A DNA stretch of 44,876 nt, taken from assembly GCF_008923365.1 (NCBI RefSeq), contig NZ_WBMR01000066.1:1-44876 (forward strand), written 5' to 3'. Position 1 is the first letter of the stretch; the number at the start of each line of letters is the position of its first letter. Under the pieces are notes generated by a model. It ran no database searches and had not been told where the DNA came from. It saw only the letters and a list, made by a program, of their open reading frames with translations. Below are positions 1 to 7,846 of the stretch, in pieces. Both the position numbers and the translations under genes were made by a program. The DNA is from Actinomadura montaniterrae (GTDB lineage Bacteria > Actinomycetota > Actinomycetes > Streptosporangiales > Streptosporangiaceae).

Positions 1-603
1 CGGCCCGAGGAACGCGCGCGCCACCGCCAGGTCGGCGCGCGCGAGGGCGGTGGCCAGCGCGGGGCCGAGCAGGAGGAGCAGCAGCCCGGCGACGGTCATC
101 GCGGCGACGGCGAGGGGCGCGCCCGGATCCCAGCCGAGCGGGCCGTCCGTCGGCAGCGTCCAGGCGTGCAGGGGCGCGGTCGCGAGCAGCAGCCCGCCGC
201 TCCAGGCCGCGCCGGCCAGCGCCGCCATGGCGACCGCGACCGGCCCGGCCACGAAGTGGTAGGCGACCTGGCGCCAGGCCGCGGCGGTGATGGGCCACCG
301 CCGCCAGGACGGGCCCGGCCGGTCCCCGGCCGGATCGACGCCGGTGAAGACGGTGATGCGGGAGCGTTGCAGCACGGTGCAGACGCGCACGACCGCCAGG
401 ATGACGACGAGCACCAGCACTGGGGCGACGACCGACCGCGCGAGCTCGATGCCGACCGCGATCGGGAAGGCGACGGCGGCGAGGCCCGCCAGCGCCACCG
501 CGCCGCCCGCCGCGAGCTGCGCCGTGGCCAGCCAGGGAGCGGCCCGGAACGGCGATCCGCACCACGCCCGGAGCCGCCCGCGCGGCGGGAACCGGCGCGG
601 CAT
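1..603 (-). CDS. Putative sensor-domain membrane protein (partial, C-terminus beyond window)
   Basis: Reading the minus strand from an ATG at 603 gives an open frame running off the left edge, about 201 residues. After a basic N-terminus (MPRRFPPRGR) there are hydrophobic stretches at roughly residues 23-45 and 48-65, a soluble segment with TVFTGVDPAGDRPGP, and two more hydrophobic stretches near residues 115-135 and 165-185. This layout resembles the 'putative sensor' domain at the N-terminus of many actinomycete histidine kinases; the kinase part, if present, would lie outside the window. In-frame GTG starts at 612 and 621 are alternatives, so the start is uncertain. It follows the XRE regulator gene by only about 20 bases on the same strand, so the two may be co-transcribed. 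The function is inferred from topology and general resemblance only. Confidence 0.6.
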   Translation of the reverse strand, partial: MPRRFPPRGRLRAWCGSPFRAAPWLATAQLAAGGAVALAGLAAVAFPIAVGIELARSVVAPVLVLVVILAVVRVCTVLQRSRITVFTGVDPAGDRPGPSWRRWPITAAAWRQVAYHFVAGPVAVAMAALAGAAWSGGLLLATAPLHAWTLPTDGPLGWDPGAPLAVAAMTVAGLLLLLLGPALATALARADLAVARAFLGP

Positions 604-622
604 CAAGATCACAGGCGTCACG

Positions 623-1519
623 CTATCCGACGCTCGACGGTGCTCGCGGCGCCCGCGGGGCGGGGGCGGCCGGCTGCGCGTTCGCCCAGGTCGACAGCAG
701 CTGCACGGCGGCCTCGGTGGCGCTGCCCGCCACCGGCACGAGCACGACCAGCCGCTGCCGCGCGTCGTCGACGGGGACGAAGTGCTCGAACGCGAACGTG
801 ACGGTGCCGAGGGCCGGGTGCCGCAGGTTCTTCGCCCCGTGGGCGCGGACGTCGACGTCCCCGGCGCTCCACAGCGCGCGGAACGTCTCGCTGCCGTCGC
901 CGAGTTCGCGGATCAGTTCGGTCAGGGCGGCGTCGGTGGGGTACCGCGCGCGCGTCACCCGCAACTGCCCGGCGGTCACGGCGGCGGCCTCGTCGTAGTC
1001 GACGTAGAAGTCACGGCTGCCCGGGTTCAGGAACAGGTGCCTGGCGAGGTTCGCCCGCGCGGGCGACGCGACGGCGCCGGGCGTGATGTCCAGCGTGAAC
1101 AGGCGGACGGCCACCGCGTTGGCCACCAGGACGTCGAACCGGTCGTTCAGCACCATCGCCGGTGTGGTGACGAGGTTCAGCATCGCCACCAGTTCCGGCC
1201 GTACGGTCTCGGTGCGCGGGGCCGGGGTGCGGGAGCGTTCCCGCCCCGGCCGGCCGAGGGTGCGCAGGTGGTCGCGTTCCACCTCGTCGAGGCGGAGCGC
1301 GCCGGCGAGGGCGTCGAGCACCTCGGGGGAGGGACGCCCGGCGCGTCCCTGCTCCAGCCGCTGGTAGTACTCGACGCTGATCCCGGCCAGCCGGGCGACC
1401 TCGTCCCGGCGGAGCCCCGCCACCCGGCGCCGCGTCCCGCCGGGGATCCCCGCGCTCTCCGGGCTGATCCGGGCCCGGCGGGACCGCAGGAACCCGGCGA
1501 GCTCGCTCCGATCTTGCAC
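623..1519 (-). CDS. XRE-family regulator with MmyB-like ligand-binding domain
   Basis: This is a 298-residue DNA-binding regulator. The N-terminal third is a helix-turn-helix of the XRE type (FLRSRRARISPESAG, then GLRRDEVARLAGIS and VEYYQRLEQGR). The remainder has the MmyB-like PAS-type ligand-binding fold, recognised by NDRFDVLVANAVAV, the NLARHLFLNPGSRDFY stretch and FEHFVPVDDARQRLVVLVP. The start is taken as GTG at 1519 (VQDRSELAGFLRS), which gives the usual family length; longer upstream readings are shadow sequence. It is divergently transcribed from the dienelactone hydrolase gene at 1694, and regulators of this family commonly control such a neighbour. A short proline/alanine-rich tail (AQPAAPAPRAPRAPSS) ends the protein. 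Family assignment is confident; the ligand is unknown. Confidence 0.88.
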   Translation of the reverse strand: MQDRSELAGFLRSRRARISPESAGIPGGTRRRVAGLRRDEVARLAGISVEYYQRLEQGRAGRPSPEVLDALAGALRLDEVERDHLRTLGRPGRERSRTPAPRTETVRPELVAMLNLVTTPAMVLNDRFDVLVANAVAVRLFTLDITPGAVASPARANLARHLFLNPGSRDFYVDYDEAAAVTAGQLRVTRARYPTDAALTELIRELGDGSETFRALWSAGDVDVRAHGAKNLRHPALGTVTFAFEHFVPVDDARQRLVVLVPVAGSATEAAVQLLSTWANAQPAAPAPRAPRAPSSVG

Positions 1520-1693
1520 GGTTCCCAGTATGTCGGCCTCGTCCGGGACGGTCGACGGCGGAGGGTGGCCCTCCCGGTACCGGTAACGGCCGGGGCTGGG
1601 ACCCCGGCTCCGCGCTCGGCAGGCTCGCGGCATACCGGATCTCTCACCGGACCTCTCACCGCATCTCTCGCCGAGTTCAAGGAGACGATCAGC

Positions 1694-2443
1694 ATGTGCC
1701 ACGACGTCGACAGCCGGCCTCCCGCGGCGCCCGTCGTCACCGGACGGGTGGCCGAGCACGGGCCGCTGGAGATCGGCGCCGCCGACGGCAACCGCTTCCG
1801 CGCCTACCGGGCGGCCCCGGACGTGCCCAACGGCCTCAACGTGCTGTTGCTGCCGGACGTGCGCGGGGCCCATCCGTTCTATGCCAGCTTGGCGGAGCGG
1901 TTCGCCGAGGCCGGTTTCCACACCCTGGTCATGGACTACTACGGGCGCAGCGCCGGCACCGCGCCCCGGGACGACTCGTTCGACGGCTACGCCCACTTGG
2001 GCCTGCTGGAACCGCACCATGTCGAGACCGACGCCGCCGCTGCCGCCGACGCGCTCCGCGCCTGGCATCCCGGACCGCTATTCAGCGTCGGCTTCTGCCT
2101 GGGCGGCGGCTACTCCTGGCGGCTGGGCGCCGCCGGGCTCGGCCTGTCCGGCGCCGCCGGGTTCTACGGGCCGCCGCGCTTCGTCGGCGACCGCGCGGAC
2201 CAGCCGTCCGCGCCGCTGCTCATGCTCCTGGCCGGCGACGACGTGGCCACGGCGCCGCAGGAGTTCGCCGAGCTGACCGCCACGTTCGACCGCGCGGGCA
2301 AGCAGTACGAGGCCCACACCTACGAGGGCGCCCCGCACTCGTTCTTCGACGACTCCTACGACCAGTGGCAGGACGCGTGCACCGACGCATGGCATCGCAT
2401 CCTCGCCTTCACCGCGCGCCACGGCGGGAACCCCGTCACCTGA
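1694..2443 (+). CDS. Dienelactone hydrolase family protein
   Basis: This is a 249-residue cytoplasmic alpha/beta hydrolase. The nucleophile elbow is GFCLGGGY with Cys135, the signature of the dienelactone hydrolase family in place of the usual serine. The other triad members are visible as Asp183 (LAGDDVATAP) and His215 (EGAPHSFFDD). An early VLLLPDVRGAHPFY segment matches the oxyanion region. The ATG at 1694 follows AAGGAGACGATCAGC, a good ribosome binding site. Family members hydrolyse dienelactones in chlorocatechol breakdown or act as general carboxylesterases; no other catechol-pathway gene is nearby, so the substrate is open. It faces the XRE regulator gene across about 175 bases. It ends just before a strong hairpin shared with the convergent MFS gene. 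Confidence 0.9.
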   Translation: MCHDVDSRPPAAPVVTGRVAEHGPLEIGAADGNRFRAYRAAPDVPNGLNVLLLPDVRGAHPFYASLAERFAEAGFHTLVMDYYGRSAGTAPRDDSFDGYAHLGLLEPHHVETDAAAAADALRAWHPGPLFSVGFCLGGGYSWRLGAAGLGLSGAAGFYGPPRFVGDRADQPSAPLLMLLAGDDVATAPQEFAELTATFDRAGKQYEAHTYEGAPHSFFDDSYDQWQDACTDAWHRILAFTARHGGNPVT

Positions 2444-2453
2444 ACGAGCCGCG

Positions 2454-2479
2454 CCCCCGTCCGGTTCGCCGGACGGGGG
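2454..2479. terminator. Bidirectional hairpin terminator
   Basis: A perfect 11-bp stem (CCCCCGTCCGG / CCGGACGGGGG) closes on a TTCG tetraloop, lying in the 46 bases between the converging stops of the dienelactone hydrolase and MFS genes. There is no U-tract, as is common for actinomycete terminators. The symmetric position suggests it serves both strands. Confidence 0.8.
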
Positions 2480-2489
2480 CCGGGCGCGG

Positions 2490-3956
2490 TCAGCGTGCGG
2501 TGGCGTGGGCGGGGTCGGGGGTGTCCGGGGTTTCCGCGGCGGCCTGCGGCGGTGTCGCGGCGCGCGGCAGGACGAGGCTGACCAGCAGCCCGACGACCAT
2601 CCCGGCCGCGGTCAGCAGCACCACGACGAGTTCGCCGTGCGCGGTGGCGGAGCGCAGGGCCTCGCCGGTCCTGCCCTCGGTGCCGATGTCGGCGAGCGCG
2701 GTGAACACCGCGAGGCCGATGGCGTTGCCGATGTTGAGGGCCGTGGACGCGATGCCGTTCGCGACGCCCTGCTCGTGGGCGGCGGTGCCGGTGGCGGCGG
2801 CGATCCACATCGCCGTCCAGACGATGCCCTGGCCGACGCCGGAGACGACCAGGCCGGGCACCAGCAGGCCGTAACCGGCGTCGGCGTCGAAGCCGAGCAC
2901 CATGACCGCCGTGCCGGCGGCGCCGACCGCGAACCCGATCAGCAGGGTCGTGCGCAGGCCGATCCGGGTCGTCAGCCGTTCGCCGAGCTGCGTGCCGGTG
3001 GCGATCGCCAGTGACGGGACGAGGAACGCCATCCCCGTCTGCAGGGCGCTGTAGCCGTGCACGCTCTGCATGAGCACGGTCAGGAAGTAGGGCAGCACGC
3101 CGAAGGTCGCCATGTAGATGAACGTGACGCTCATGCCGATGGTCAGGCTGCGGTTGCGGAACAGCCGGAACGGCATGAGCGGGTCGGCGCTGCGCCGCTC
3201 GATGGCCGTGAACGCCGCCAGCAGGACCGCGGCTAGCACGAACGCGCCGATCACCAGCGGGCTGCCCCAGCCCTCCTCCGGTCCCTCCACCAGGGCGAAC
3301 ACCAGCAGCGTCGCGCCCGCGGTGACGGTCAGGGAGCCCGGCAGGTCGAAGCGCCGCCGCGGCCCGCGGGACGGGTCGGGCGGGATCACCGCGAGCGCGG
3401 CCACGGCCACGAGGGCGGCCAGCGGGACGTTGACGTAGAAGACGGCCGGCCAGCCGAAGTTCTCCGTGAGCACGCCGCCGAGCAGCGCCCCGATCGTCAG
3501 GCCGCTGGCGCCCGCGCCGCCCCAGACCGCGAGGGCCCGGTTGCGCTGCGGCCCCTCGGTGAACAGCGTGTTGATCAGCGACAGCGTGGACGGCAGCAGC
3601 AGCGCGCCGCCGATCCCCTGCACCGCCCGGGCCACGATGATCGCGGCAGGTGCCGGCGCGAGGCCGCCGGCCAGCGACGACACCGCGTACAGGGCCAGCG
3701 CGAACACGAAGACGCGGCGGCGGCCCAGCAGGTCGGCGGCGCGCCCGCCGAACAGCAGGAAACCGCCGGCGAACACGACGTAGGCGCTCACCACGAGCTG
3801 CTGGGTCTGGCCGGGGAAGCCGAGGTCCGCGCCGATCTCGGGGAGCGCGACGAACACGATGTTGAGGTCCAGCGCGTAGATCAGCTGCGCGAGCGCCAGC
3901 AGGGCGAGGGTCCAGCCCAGCCGCCGTCCGGCGGGCCTTGGTGCGAGAGCGGACAT
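2490..3956 (-). CDS. MFS transporter, DHA2 (14-TM drug:H+ antiporter) type
   Basis: This is a 488-residue polytopic membrane protein. The N-terminal LALLALAQLIYALDLNIVFVALPEIG carries the D-x-N-x-V-x-x-A-L-P motif typical of DHA2 exporters; GGRAADLLGRRRVF is the loop 2-3 motif A; the GALLGGVL stretch matches the antiporter motif in TM5. Length and hydrophobic pattern fit 14 membrane spans. The start is placed at ATG 3956 because AAGGG lies 11 bases upstream; a GTG at 3968 would overlap that site. The gene diverges from an ArsR-type regulator at 4105, and an inverted repeat in the shared region suggests direct control. The likely job is proton-coupled efflux of a small toxic compound; the substrate cannot be read from sequence. 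Confidence 0.92.
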   Translation of the reverse strand: MSALAPRPAGRRLGWTLALLALAQLIYALDLNIVFVALPEIGADLGFPGQTQQLVVSAYVVFAGGFLLFGGRAADLLGRRRVFVFALALYAVSSLAGGLAPAPAAIIVARAVQGIGGALLLPSTLSLINTLFTEGPQRNRALAVWGGAGASGLTIGALLGGVLTENFGWPAVFYVNVPLAALVAVAALAVIPPDPSRGPRRRFDLPGSLTVTAGATLLVFALVEGPEEGWGSPLVIGAFVLAAVLLAAFTAIERRSADPLMPFRLFRNRSLTIGMSVTFIYMATFGVLPYFLTVLMQSVHGYSALQTGMAFLVPSLAIATGTQLGERLTTRIGLRTTLLIGFAVGAAGTAVMVLGFDADAGYGLLVPGLVVSGVGQGIVWTAMWIAAATGTAAHEQGVANGIASTALNIGNAIGLAVFTALADIGTEGRTGEALRSATAHGELVVVLLTAAGMVVGLLVSLVLPRAATPPQAAAETPDTPDPAHATAR

Positions 3957-4019
3957 ACCAGAGGACACCCTTCGGGGTTGCGGACGGGTACGGGCAGGCC
4001 CGCTGGGCCGCCCGGGATA

Positions 4020-4100
4020 CGACTGTACGAATACTTACGTACGATCGAACGATCCGGCAAGGGGATGCGCGACGATTGTTCGACTATCGCGGTACAGTCG
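4020..4100. promoter_or_regulatory. Divergent promoter region with inverted repeats (MFS / ArsR)
   Basis: The region contains CGACTGTAC (4020-4028) and its exact reverse complement GTACAGTCG (4092-4100), 63 bases apart and each next to one of the two divergent genes. Between them lies a second perfect palindrome, GATCG-AA-CGATC (4043-4054). The segment is more A+T-rich than its surroundings. Operators for the adjacent ArsR-type protein are the simplest reading; this is inference. Confidence 0.5.
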
Positions 4101-4104
4101 GACC

Positions 4105-4431
4105 ATGAGGTACCGTCACCCGGACCGCGACCAGATCCGCGTCGACGGGGTGCTGTCGGCGCTCGGCCACCCGGTGCGGCTGGCCGCCGTCCGCGTCCTG
4201 GACGCCGGCGGGGAGCACAACTGCAGCAGCGTGCTGGTCGAGCTGGGCATCGCCGCCAAGTCGACGATGACCCACCACTGGCGCGTCCTCCGCGAGAGCG
4301 GCGTCATCTTCCAGGAGCCGTCCGGCCGGGAGAACCTGCTGACCCTGCGCCGCGACGACCTGGACGCCCGCTACCCCGGCCTCCTGGACGCCGTCCTCGC
4401 CGGCGCCCGCACCGACGAAGCCGGCTCCTGA
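4105..4431 (+). CDS. ArsR-type winged-helix regulator
   Basis: This is a 108-residue protein made of a single winged helix-turn-helix. DGVLSALGHPVRLAAVRVLD is the typical first helix pair of ArsR-like regulators, followed by CSSVLVELGIAAKSTMTHHWRVLRESGVI, the recognition helix region, and a wing ending in LLTLRRDDLDARYPGLLDAV. Only one cysteine sits near the helix typical of metal-sensing ArsR proteins (HNCSS), so there is no convincing CxC metal site; it may sense an organic ligand or redox state instead. It diverges from the DHA2-type exporter at 3956 and probably represses it. The ATG follows the right half of the inverted repeat by four bases, so repressor binding there could also block its own expression. 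Confidence 0.87.
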   Translation: MRYRHPDRDQIRVDGVLSALGHPVRLAAVRVLDAGGEHNCSSVLVELGIAAKSTMTHHWRVLRESGVIFQEPSGRENLLTLRRDDLDARYPGLLDAVLAGARTDEAGS

Positions 4432-4492
4432 CCCCGCCGCCCGCCTCGTCCGCGAGCCGATGGCGCGAGGTGCGCGCGTCCCGAGGAGTGCG

Positions 4493-5293
4493 TCAGAGGT
4501 CGAGCAGCAGAGCGCGGTGGTCGGAGACTTCGGGTGCGGCCACGACCTCGAACCGCTCCACCCCGGAGGGGTCCGAGACCAGCAGGTAGCCGGCGTGCCG
4601 GAGCGGCTTGGGGTAGCGGGACGTCCTCGTGTCGGCGTCGCCGACCAGGTCGGTCAGCCCGAGGTCGCCGAGGATCTGGAACGTCTTGCTGTCCGGGAGC
4701 AGGTTGAAGTCGCCGCACACCACGGTCATGTCGTCGTCCCGGCGCGCGTCCTCGACGAGGGCCGCGAGCCGCTCGGCCTGCGCGAGGCGCGCCGGGGTGT
4801 CGGCCTTGCCGCGCGGGTCGCGCAGACCGTGCAGGTTGACGACGGTGACGAACCGGCGCGCCCGGCGGTCGTGTACGCGCACGCTCAACGCGGCGCGAGG
4901 CCGGCCGTCGGTCGGCCATTGATCGCGGTGCTCGGTGTAGTCGCCGTGTACGAACGCCGACCGGATCCCGACCACGGGAAGGGATTCGGCGACGAAGGTG
5001 GCGACGCCGAAGTCCTGCCGGTGGTCCCGCCGGCCGTCGTGGACCGGCCCGGTGTCGCTCGCGGTGAAGAGCGCGTGGTGGCGCGGGAGCAGGCCGCGGA
5101 CGTCGGAGAGGAGGTTCGCCCGCTGGGGCAGCGACCGGTCGGCGTCGTCGAAGCGCGTCCAGCCGCCGAGGGCCGGGGTGTGGGTGACCTCCTGCAGGCA
5201 TAGGACGTTGGCGCCGCACGCGTCGAGCCAGGGGGCGAGGTCGTCGAACATCGCCCCGCCCCAAGCGTTGAGGGAGATGATCCGCACGGGCAC
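4493..5293 (-). CDS. Endonuclease/exonuclease/phosphatase family protein
   Basis: This is a 266-residue protein of the EEP (DNase I-like) superfamily. The metal and catalytic motifs occur in order: ISLNAWGG near the N-terminus (Asn), VLCLQEV (Glu), the VNLHGL histidine strand, VVCGDFNLLPDS (Asp and Asn) and the C-terminal SDHRALLLDL. These predict a Mg2+-dependent phosphodiesterase or phosphatase. There is no obvious signal peptide or membrane anchor, so it is probably cytoplasmic. Family members act on DNA, inositol phosphates or lipids, and the substrate cannot be told apart here. The gene lies 55 bases downstream of the ROK regulator gene on the same strand and may share its transcript. 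It converges with the ArsR gene. Confidence 0.88.
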   Translation of the reverse strand: MPVRIISLNAWGGAMFDDLAPWLDACGANVLCLQEVTHTPALGGWTRFDDADRSLPQRANLLSDVRGLLPRHHALFTASDTGPVHDGRRDHRQDFGVATFVAESLPVVGIRSAFVHGDYTEHRDQWPTDGRPRAALSVRVHDRRARRFVTVVNLHGLRDPRGKADTPARLAQAERLAALVEDARRDDDMTVVCGDFNLLPDSKTFQILGDLGLTDLVGDADTRTSRYPKPLRHAGYLLVSDPSGVERFEVVAAPEVSDHRALLLDL

Positions 5294-5348
5294 CCAATGT
5301 AGGTCCGCCTCGTCGCGCAGGCCAGTCGCGGGGAGCGTCCCGGCCCCG

Positions 5349-6551
5349 TTAGCGCGCGGGGGAGCGGAGGGCCGCCCAGGCGGCGAGGCCCTCTTCGGTG
5401 AGGAAGCGGTCGAGCGCGGTCACCACGGCCCCGTGGAGCGCCCCGTCGCGGCCGAGTGCGGCGGCGACGACGGGCGGCGGATCCGCGCGGCGGAAGCGCA
5501 TGAGCCCATCGGCGAGGGCGGCGTCGAACTCCGGCTCGGCGGCGGCCCGGAGCGGTTCCGCGAGGCCGCCCAGCGTGACGACGGCGGGGTCCAGGGCGTT
5601 GATCAGCCCGGCGAGGCCGCGGGCCAGCCCGGTCGCCGCACGTCCGACCGCCGCCCGGACGGCCGGGTCCGACGCGGCGCGGGCGAGGGCCTGCTCCGCG
5701 TACGTGCGGGGGTCGCGGGGCGGCGGGTCGCCGAGGTGGCGGGCGATGGCGCGGCCGTCGACCATCAGGTCCCAGCAGCCCCGGGCACCGCACGGGCAGA
5801 GGAGGCCGGGGTCGCCGAACGGAAGGTGGCCGAACTCCCCGCCGGCGCCCGTCGCACCGTCCACCGGCCGCCCGCCGGCGACCAGGGTGCCGCCGACGCC
5901 CACCTCCACGGTGACGTGCAGGACCGTCCCGGCCTCGGCGGCGACGCCCTGCCGGGCCTCGGCGAGCCCGGAGAACGTCGCGTCGTTCCCGAGCAGCAGC
6001 GGCACGTCCGGATCCACGGCCAGCGCCGCCAGGTCCACCGCGTCCCAGCCGAGCACGGACGACTGGACGACCCGGCCGCGCTGGACGGTCGCCGCGACCG
6101 CGACGGACACCGCGCGGACGCGTTCTCCAAGGCGCCGATGGACGCGCCGCACCGCGCCGGCGACCGCGCCGACCACGTGCTCGGGATCGCGGCTTCGATG
6201 GACGCCGGTCGCGACGATCTCGGGCTTCCCGTCGAGCGCGGCGACCGCGCACCGCCAGTCTTCCTGCCGGAGGTCCACCGCGATCACGACGGGCCCGTCC
6301 GGGTGCGGGGCGAGCACGGTCGTCGGACGGCCCCGGCCCGCCGTGGCGGCGGGCTCCTCGGCGAGGAGGGCGAGGCCGCGCAGCCGGGCGGTGATCTCGG
6401 TGGCCGAGCCGGTGCCGAGACCGAGGCGGCGGGCGACGGCCGCCCGGGTCACGCCCGGCTCGCGGCGCATCTCGTCGAGCACGGCGAGCGCGCCGCGCCG
6501 GCGCGCACCGCCGTCGCGGGCGGGCTTCGGCCGGTTCCGGGCGCCTGCCAT
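5349..6551 (-). CDS. ROK-family transcriptional repressor
   Basis: This is a 400-residue protein. The N-terminal 70 residues form a winged helix (GVTRAAVARRLGLGTGSATEITARL), and the remainder is a ROK sugar-kinase-like domain: an ATP-binding-like VIAVDLRQ strand, GNDATFSGLAEAR, and the GGEFGHLPFGDPG-LCPCGARGCWD segment with the ROK zinc motif (G-H then CxCGxxGCW). NagC- and XylR-type repressors have this arrangement and respond to sugars. The gene diverges from an epoxide hydrolase at 6664; a short palindrome lies between them. Whether the catalytic sugar-kinase residues are functional is unclear. The best reading is a repressor whose ligand may be a sugar or a derived metabolite; control of the epoxide hydrolase is inferred from position alone. 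Confidence 0.9.
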   Translation of the reverse strand: MAGARNRPKPARDGGARRRGALAVLDEMRREPGVTRAAVARRLGLGTGSATEITARLRGLALLAEEPAATAGRGRPTTVLAPHPDGPVVIAVDLRQEDWRCAVAALDGKPEIVATGVHRSRDPEHVVGAVAGAVRRVHRRLGERVRAVSVAVAATVQRGRVVQSSVLGWDAVDLAALAVDPDVPLLLGNDATFSGLAEARQGVAAEAGTVLHVTVEVGVGGTLVAGGRPVDGATGAGGEFGHLPFGDPGLLCPCGARGCWDLMVDGRAIARHLGDPPPRDPRTYAEQALARAASDPAVRAAVGRAATGLARGLAGLINALDPAVVTLGGLAEPLRAAAEPEFDAALADGLMRFRRADPPPVVAAALGRDGALHGAVVTALDRFLTEEGLAAWAALRSPAR

Positions 6552-6573
6552 GCCGTCCCTCCCCTCGATTATG

Positions 6574-6586
6574 CTCGTTGGGCGAG
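6574..6586. promoter_or_regulatory. Candidate operator between ROK regulator and epoxide hydrolase
   Basis: CTCG-TTGGG-CGAG is a 4-bp inverted repeat in the most A+T-rich part of this intergenic region. On the minus strand it sits immediately upstream of a CATAAT box, a possible -10 element of the ROK gene, so protein binding there would block that promoter. The repeat is short, so confidence is low. Confidence 0.35.
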
Positions 6587-6663
6587 TTTATTCGACGGGA
6601 ACGCCGCGCGGCGCGCGCCCTCCGGCGGCCGCGTCCCCGCGGCACTCCACCGAGGAGGGCGGC

Positions 6664-7824
6664 ATGACCGGCGAAGTGACCCCGTTCCGGCTCGACATCC
6701 CGGAGTCCGCGCTGACCGACCTGCGCGAACGCCTGAGGCGCACCCGCTGGCCGGAGGAGGCGACGGCCGGCGACTGGTCGCAGGGCGTCCCGCTCGGCTA
6801 CCTGCGCGAGCTGTGCCGGTACTGGGCCGAGGAGTACGACTGGCGGGCCACCGAGCGGCGCCTGAACGCGCTGCCGCAGTTCCGCACGTCGATCGACGGG
6901 CTCGGGATCCACTTCCTCCACGTCCGGTCGCCGCACGACGGCGCGCTGCCGATCGTCCTCACGCACGGCTGGCCCGGCTCGATCGTCGAGTTCCTCAAGG
7001 TGATCGGGCCCCTCACCGACCCCGAGGCGTACGGCGGCGACGCCCGCGACGCGTTCCACGTCGTGTGCCCGTCGCTGCCCGGCTACGGATTCAGCGACAA
7101 GCCCGCCCGCAGCGGCTGGGGCGTCGAGCGGATCGCCGGCGCATGGATCCGGCTGATGGCGCGCCTCGGCTACGAGCGGTACGGGGCGCAGGGCTCCGAC
7201 TGGGGCACCACCATCACCGCGCTGATCGGCAAGAACGATCCGGAGCACGTGGCCGGCATCCACCTCGTCCCGCCCCTCGCGGCGCCGGACCCGGCGACGT
7301 TCGGCGACCTCACCGCCGCCGAACGCGCCGCGCTGTCCGCACTCGAAAGCGCGCAGGAGCAGGAGGACGGGTACTCGCTGGAACAGTCCACCCGGCCGCA
7401 GACCATCGGGTATGGGCTCGTCGACTCCCCGTCGCTGCTGTGCGCCTGGATCATCGAGAAGTTCCGCGCCTGGACCGACTGCGACGGCCACCCCGAGAAC
7501 GCGCTCACCCGCGACGAGCTCCTCGACAACCTCATGCTCTACTGGCTGCCCGGGACCGGCGCGTCCGCCGCCCGGCTCTACTGGGAGAGCTTCAAGCAGG
7601 TCCAGCGGCTCTTCACCGCCGGGACGACCGACGTGGTGACCGTCCCGGCCGGATGCTCGGTGTTCCCCAAGGAGAACCCCCGCCCGTCCCGGCGATGGGC
7701 CGAGAAGCGCTTCACCGACATCCGCCACTGGAACGAGCCCGGCAAGGGCGGCCATTTCGCGGCGTTCGAGCAGCCCGACCTGTTCGTCGACGAGCTCCGC
7801 TCGTTCTTCCGCCTCGTCCGCTGA
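6664..7824 (+). CDS. Epoxide hydrolase (EHN / microsomal type)
   Basis: This is a 386-residue hydrolase. The N-terminal 110 residues form the epoxide hydrolase N-terminal (lid) domain (ALTDLRERLRRTRWPEE). The alpha/beta-hydrolase core follows, with the oxyanion motif HGWPGS (residues 101-106), the nucleophile Asp179 in GSDWGTT, and the base histidine in GKGGHFAAFEQP near the C-terminus. Such enzymes open epoxides to diols through a covalent ester on the aspartate. GAGGAGGGCGGC precedes the ATG, an excellent ribosome binding site. It diverges from the ROK regulator. A second member of this family begins at 44681, at the far end of the window. The substrate is unknown; detoxification or natural-product tailoring are both plausible. 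Confidence 0.94.
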   Translation: MTGEVTPFRLDIPESALTDLRERLRRTRWPEEATAGDWSQGVPLGYLRELCRYWAEEYDWRATERRLNALPQFRTSIDGLGIHFLHVRSPHDGALPIVLTHGWPGSIVEFLKVIGPLTDPEAYGGDARDAFHVVCPSLPGYGFSDKPARSGWGVERIAGAWIRLMARLGYERYGAQGSDWGTTITALIGKNDPEHVAGIHLVPPLAAPDPATFGDLTAAERAALSALESAQEQEDGYSLEQSTRPQTIGYGLVDSPSLLCAWIIEKFRAWTDCDGHPENALTRDELLDNLMLYWLPGTGASAARLYWESFKQVQRLFTAGTTDVVTVPAGCSVFPKENPRPSRRWAEKRFTDIRHWNEPGKGGHFAAFEQPDLFVDELRSFFRLVR

Positions 7825-7846
7825 CCGCCCTCCGGGTCCTGCGGTG

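Noticed and set aside
287..1693. Upstream part of a long plus-strand open frame ending with the dienelactone hydrolase
   Set aside because: It is antisense to the XRE regulator and the sensor-domain gene; composition is Arg/Pro/Gly shadow sequence, and the hydrolase has its own start and ribosome binding site at 1694.
4885..7755. A 956-codon minus-strand open frame
   Set aside because: It is antisense to the epoxide hydrolase and out of frame with the ROK and EEP genes; it shows no family resemblance and has biased Arg/Pro/Gly content.
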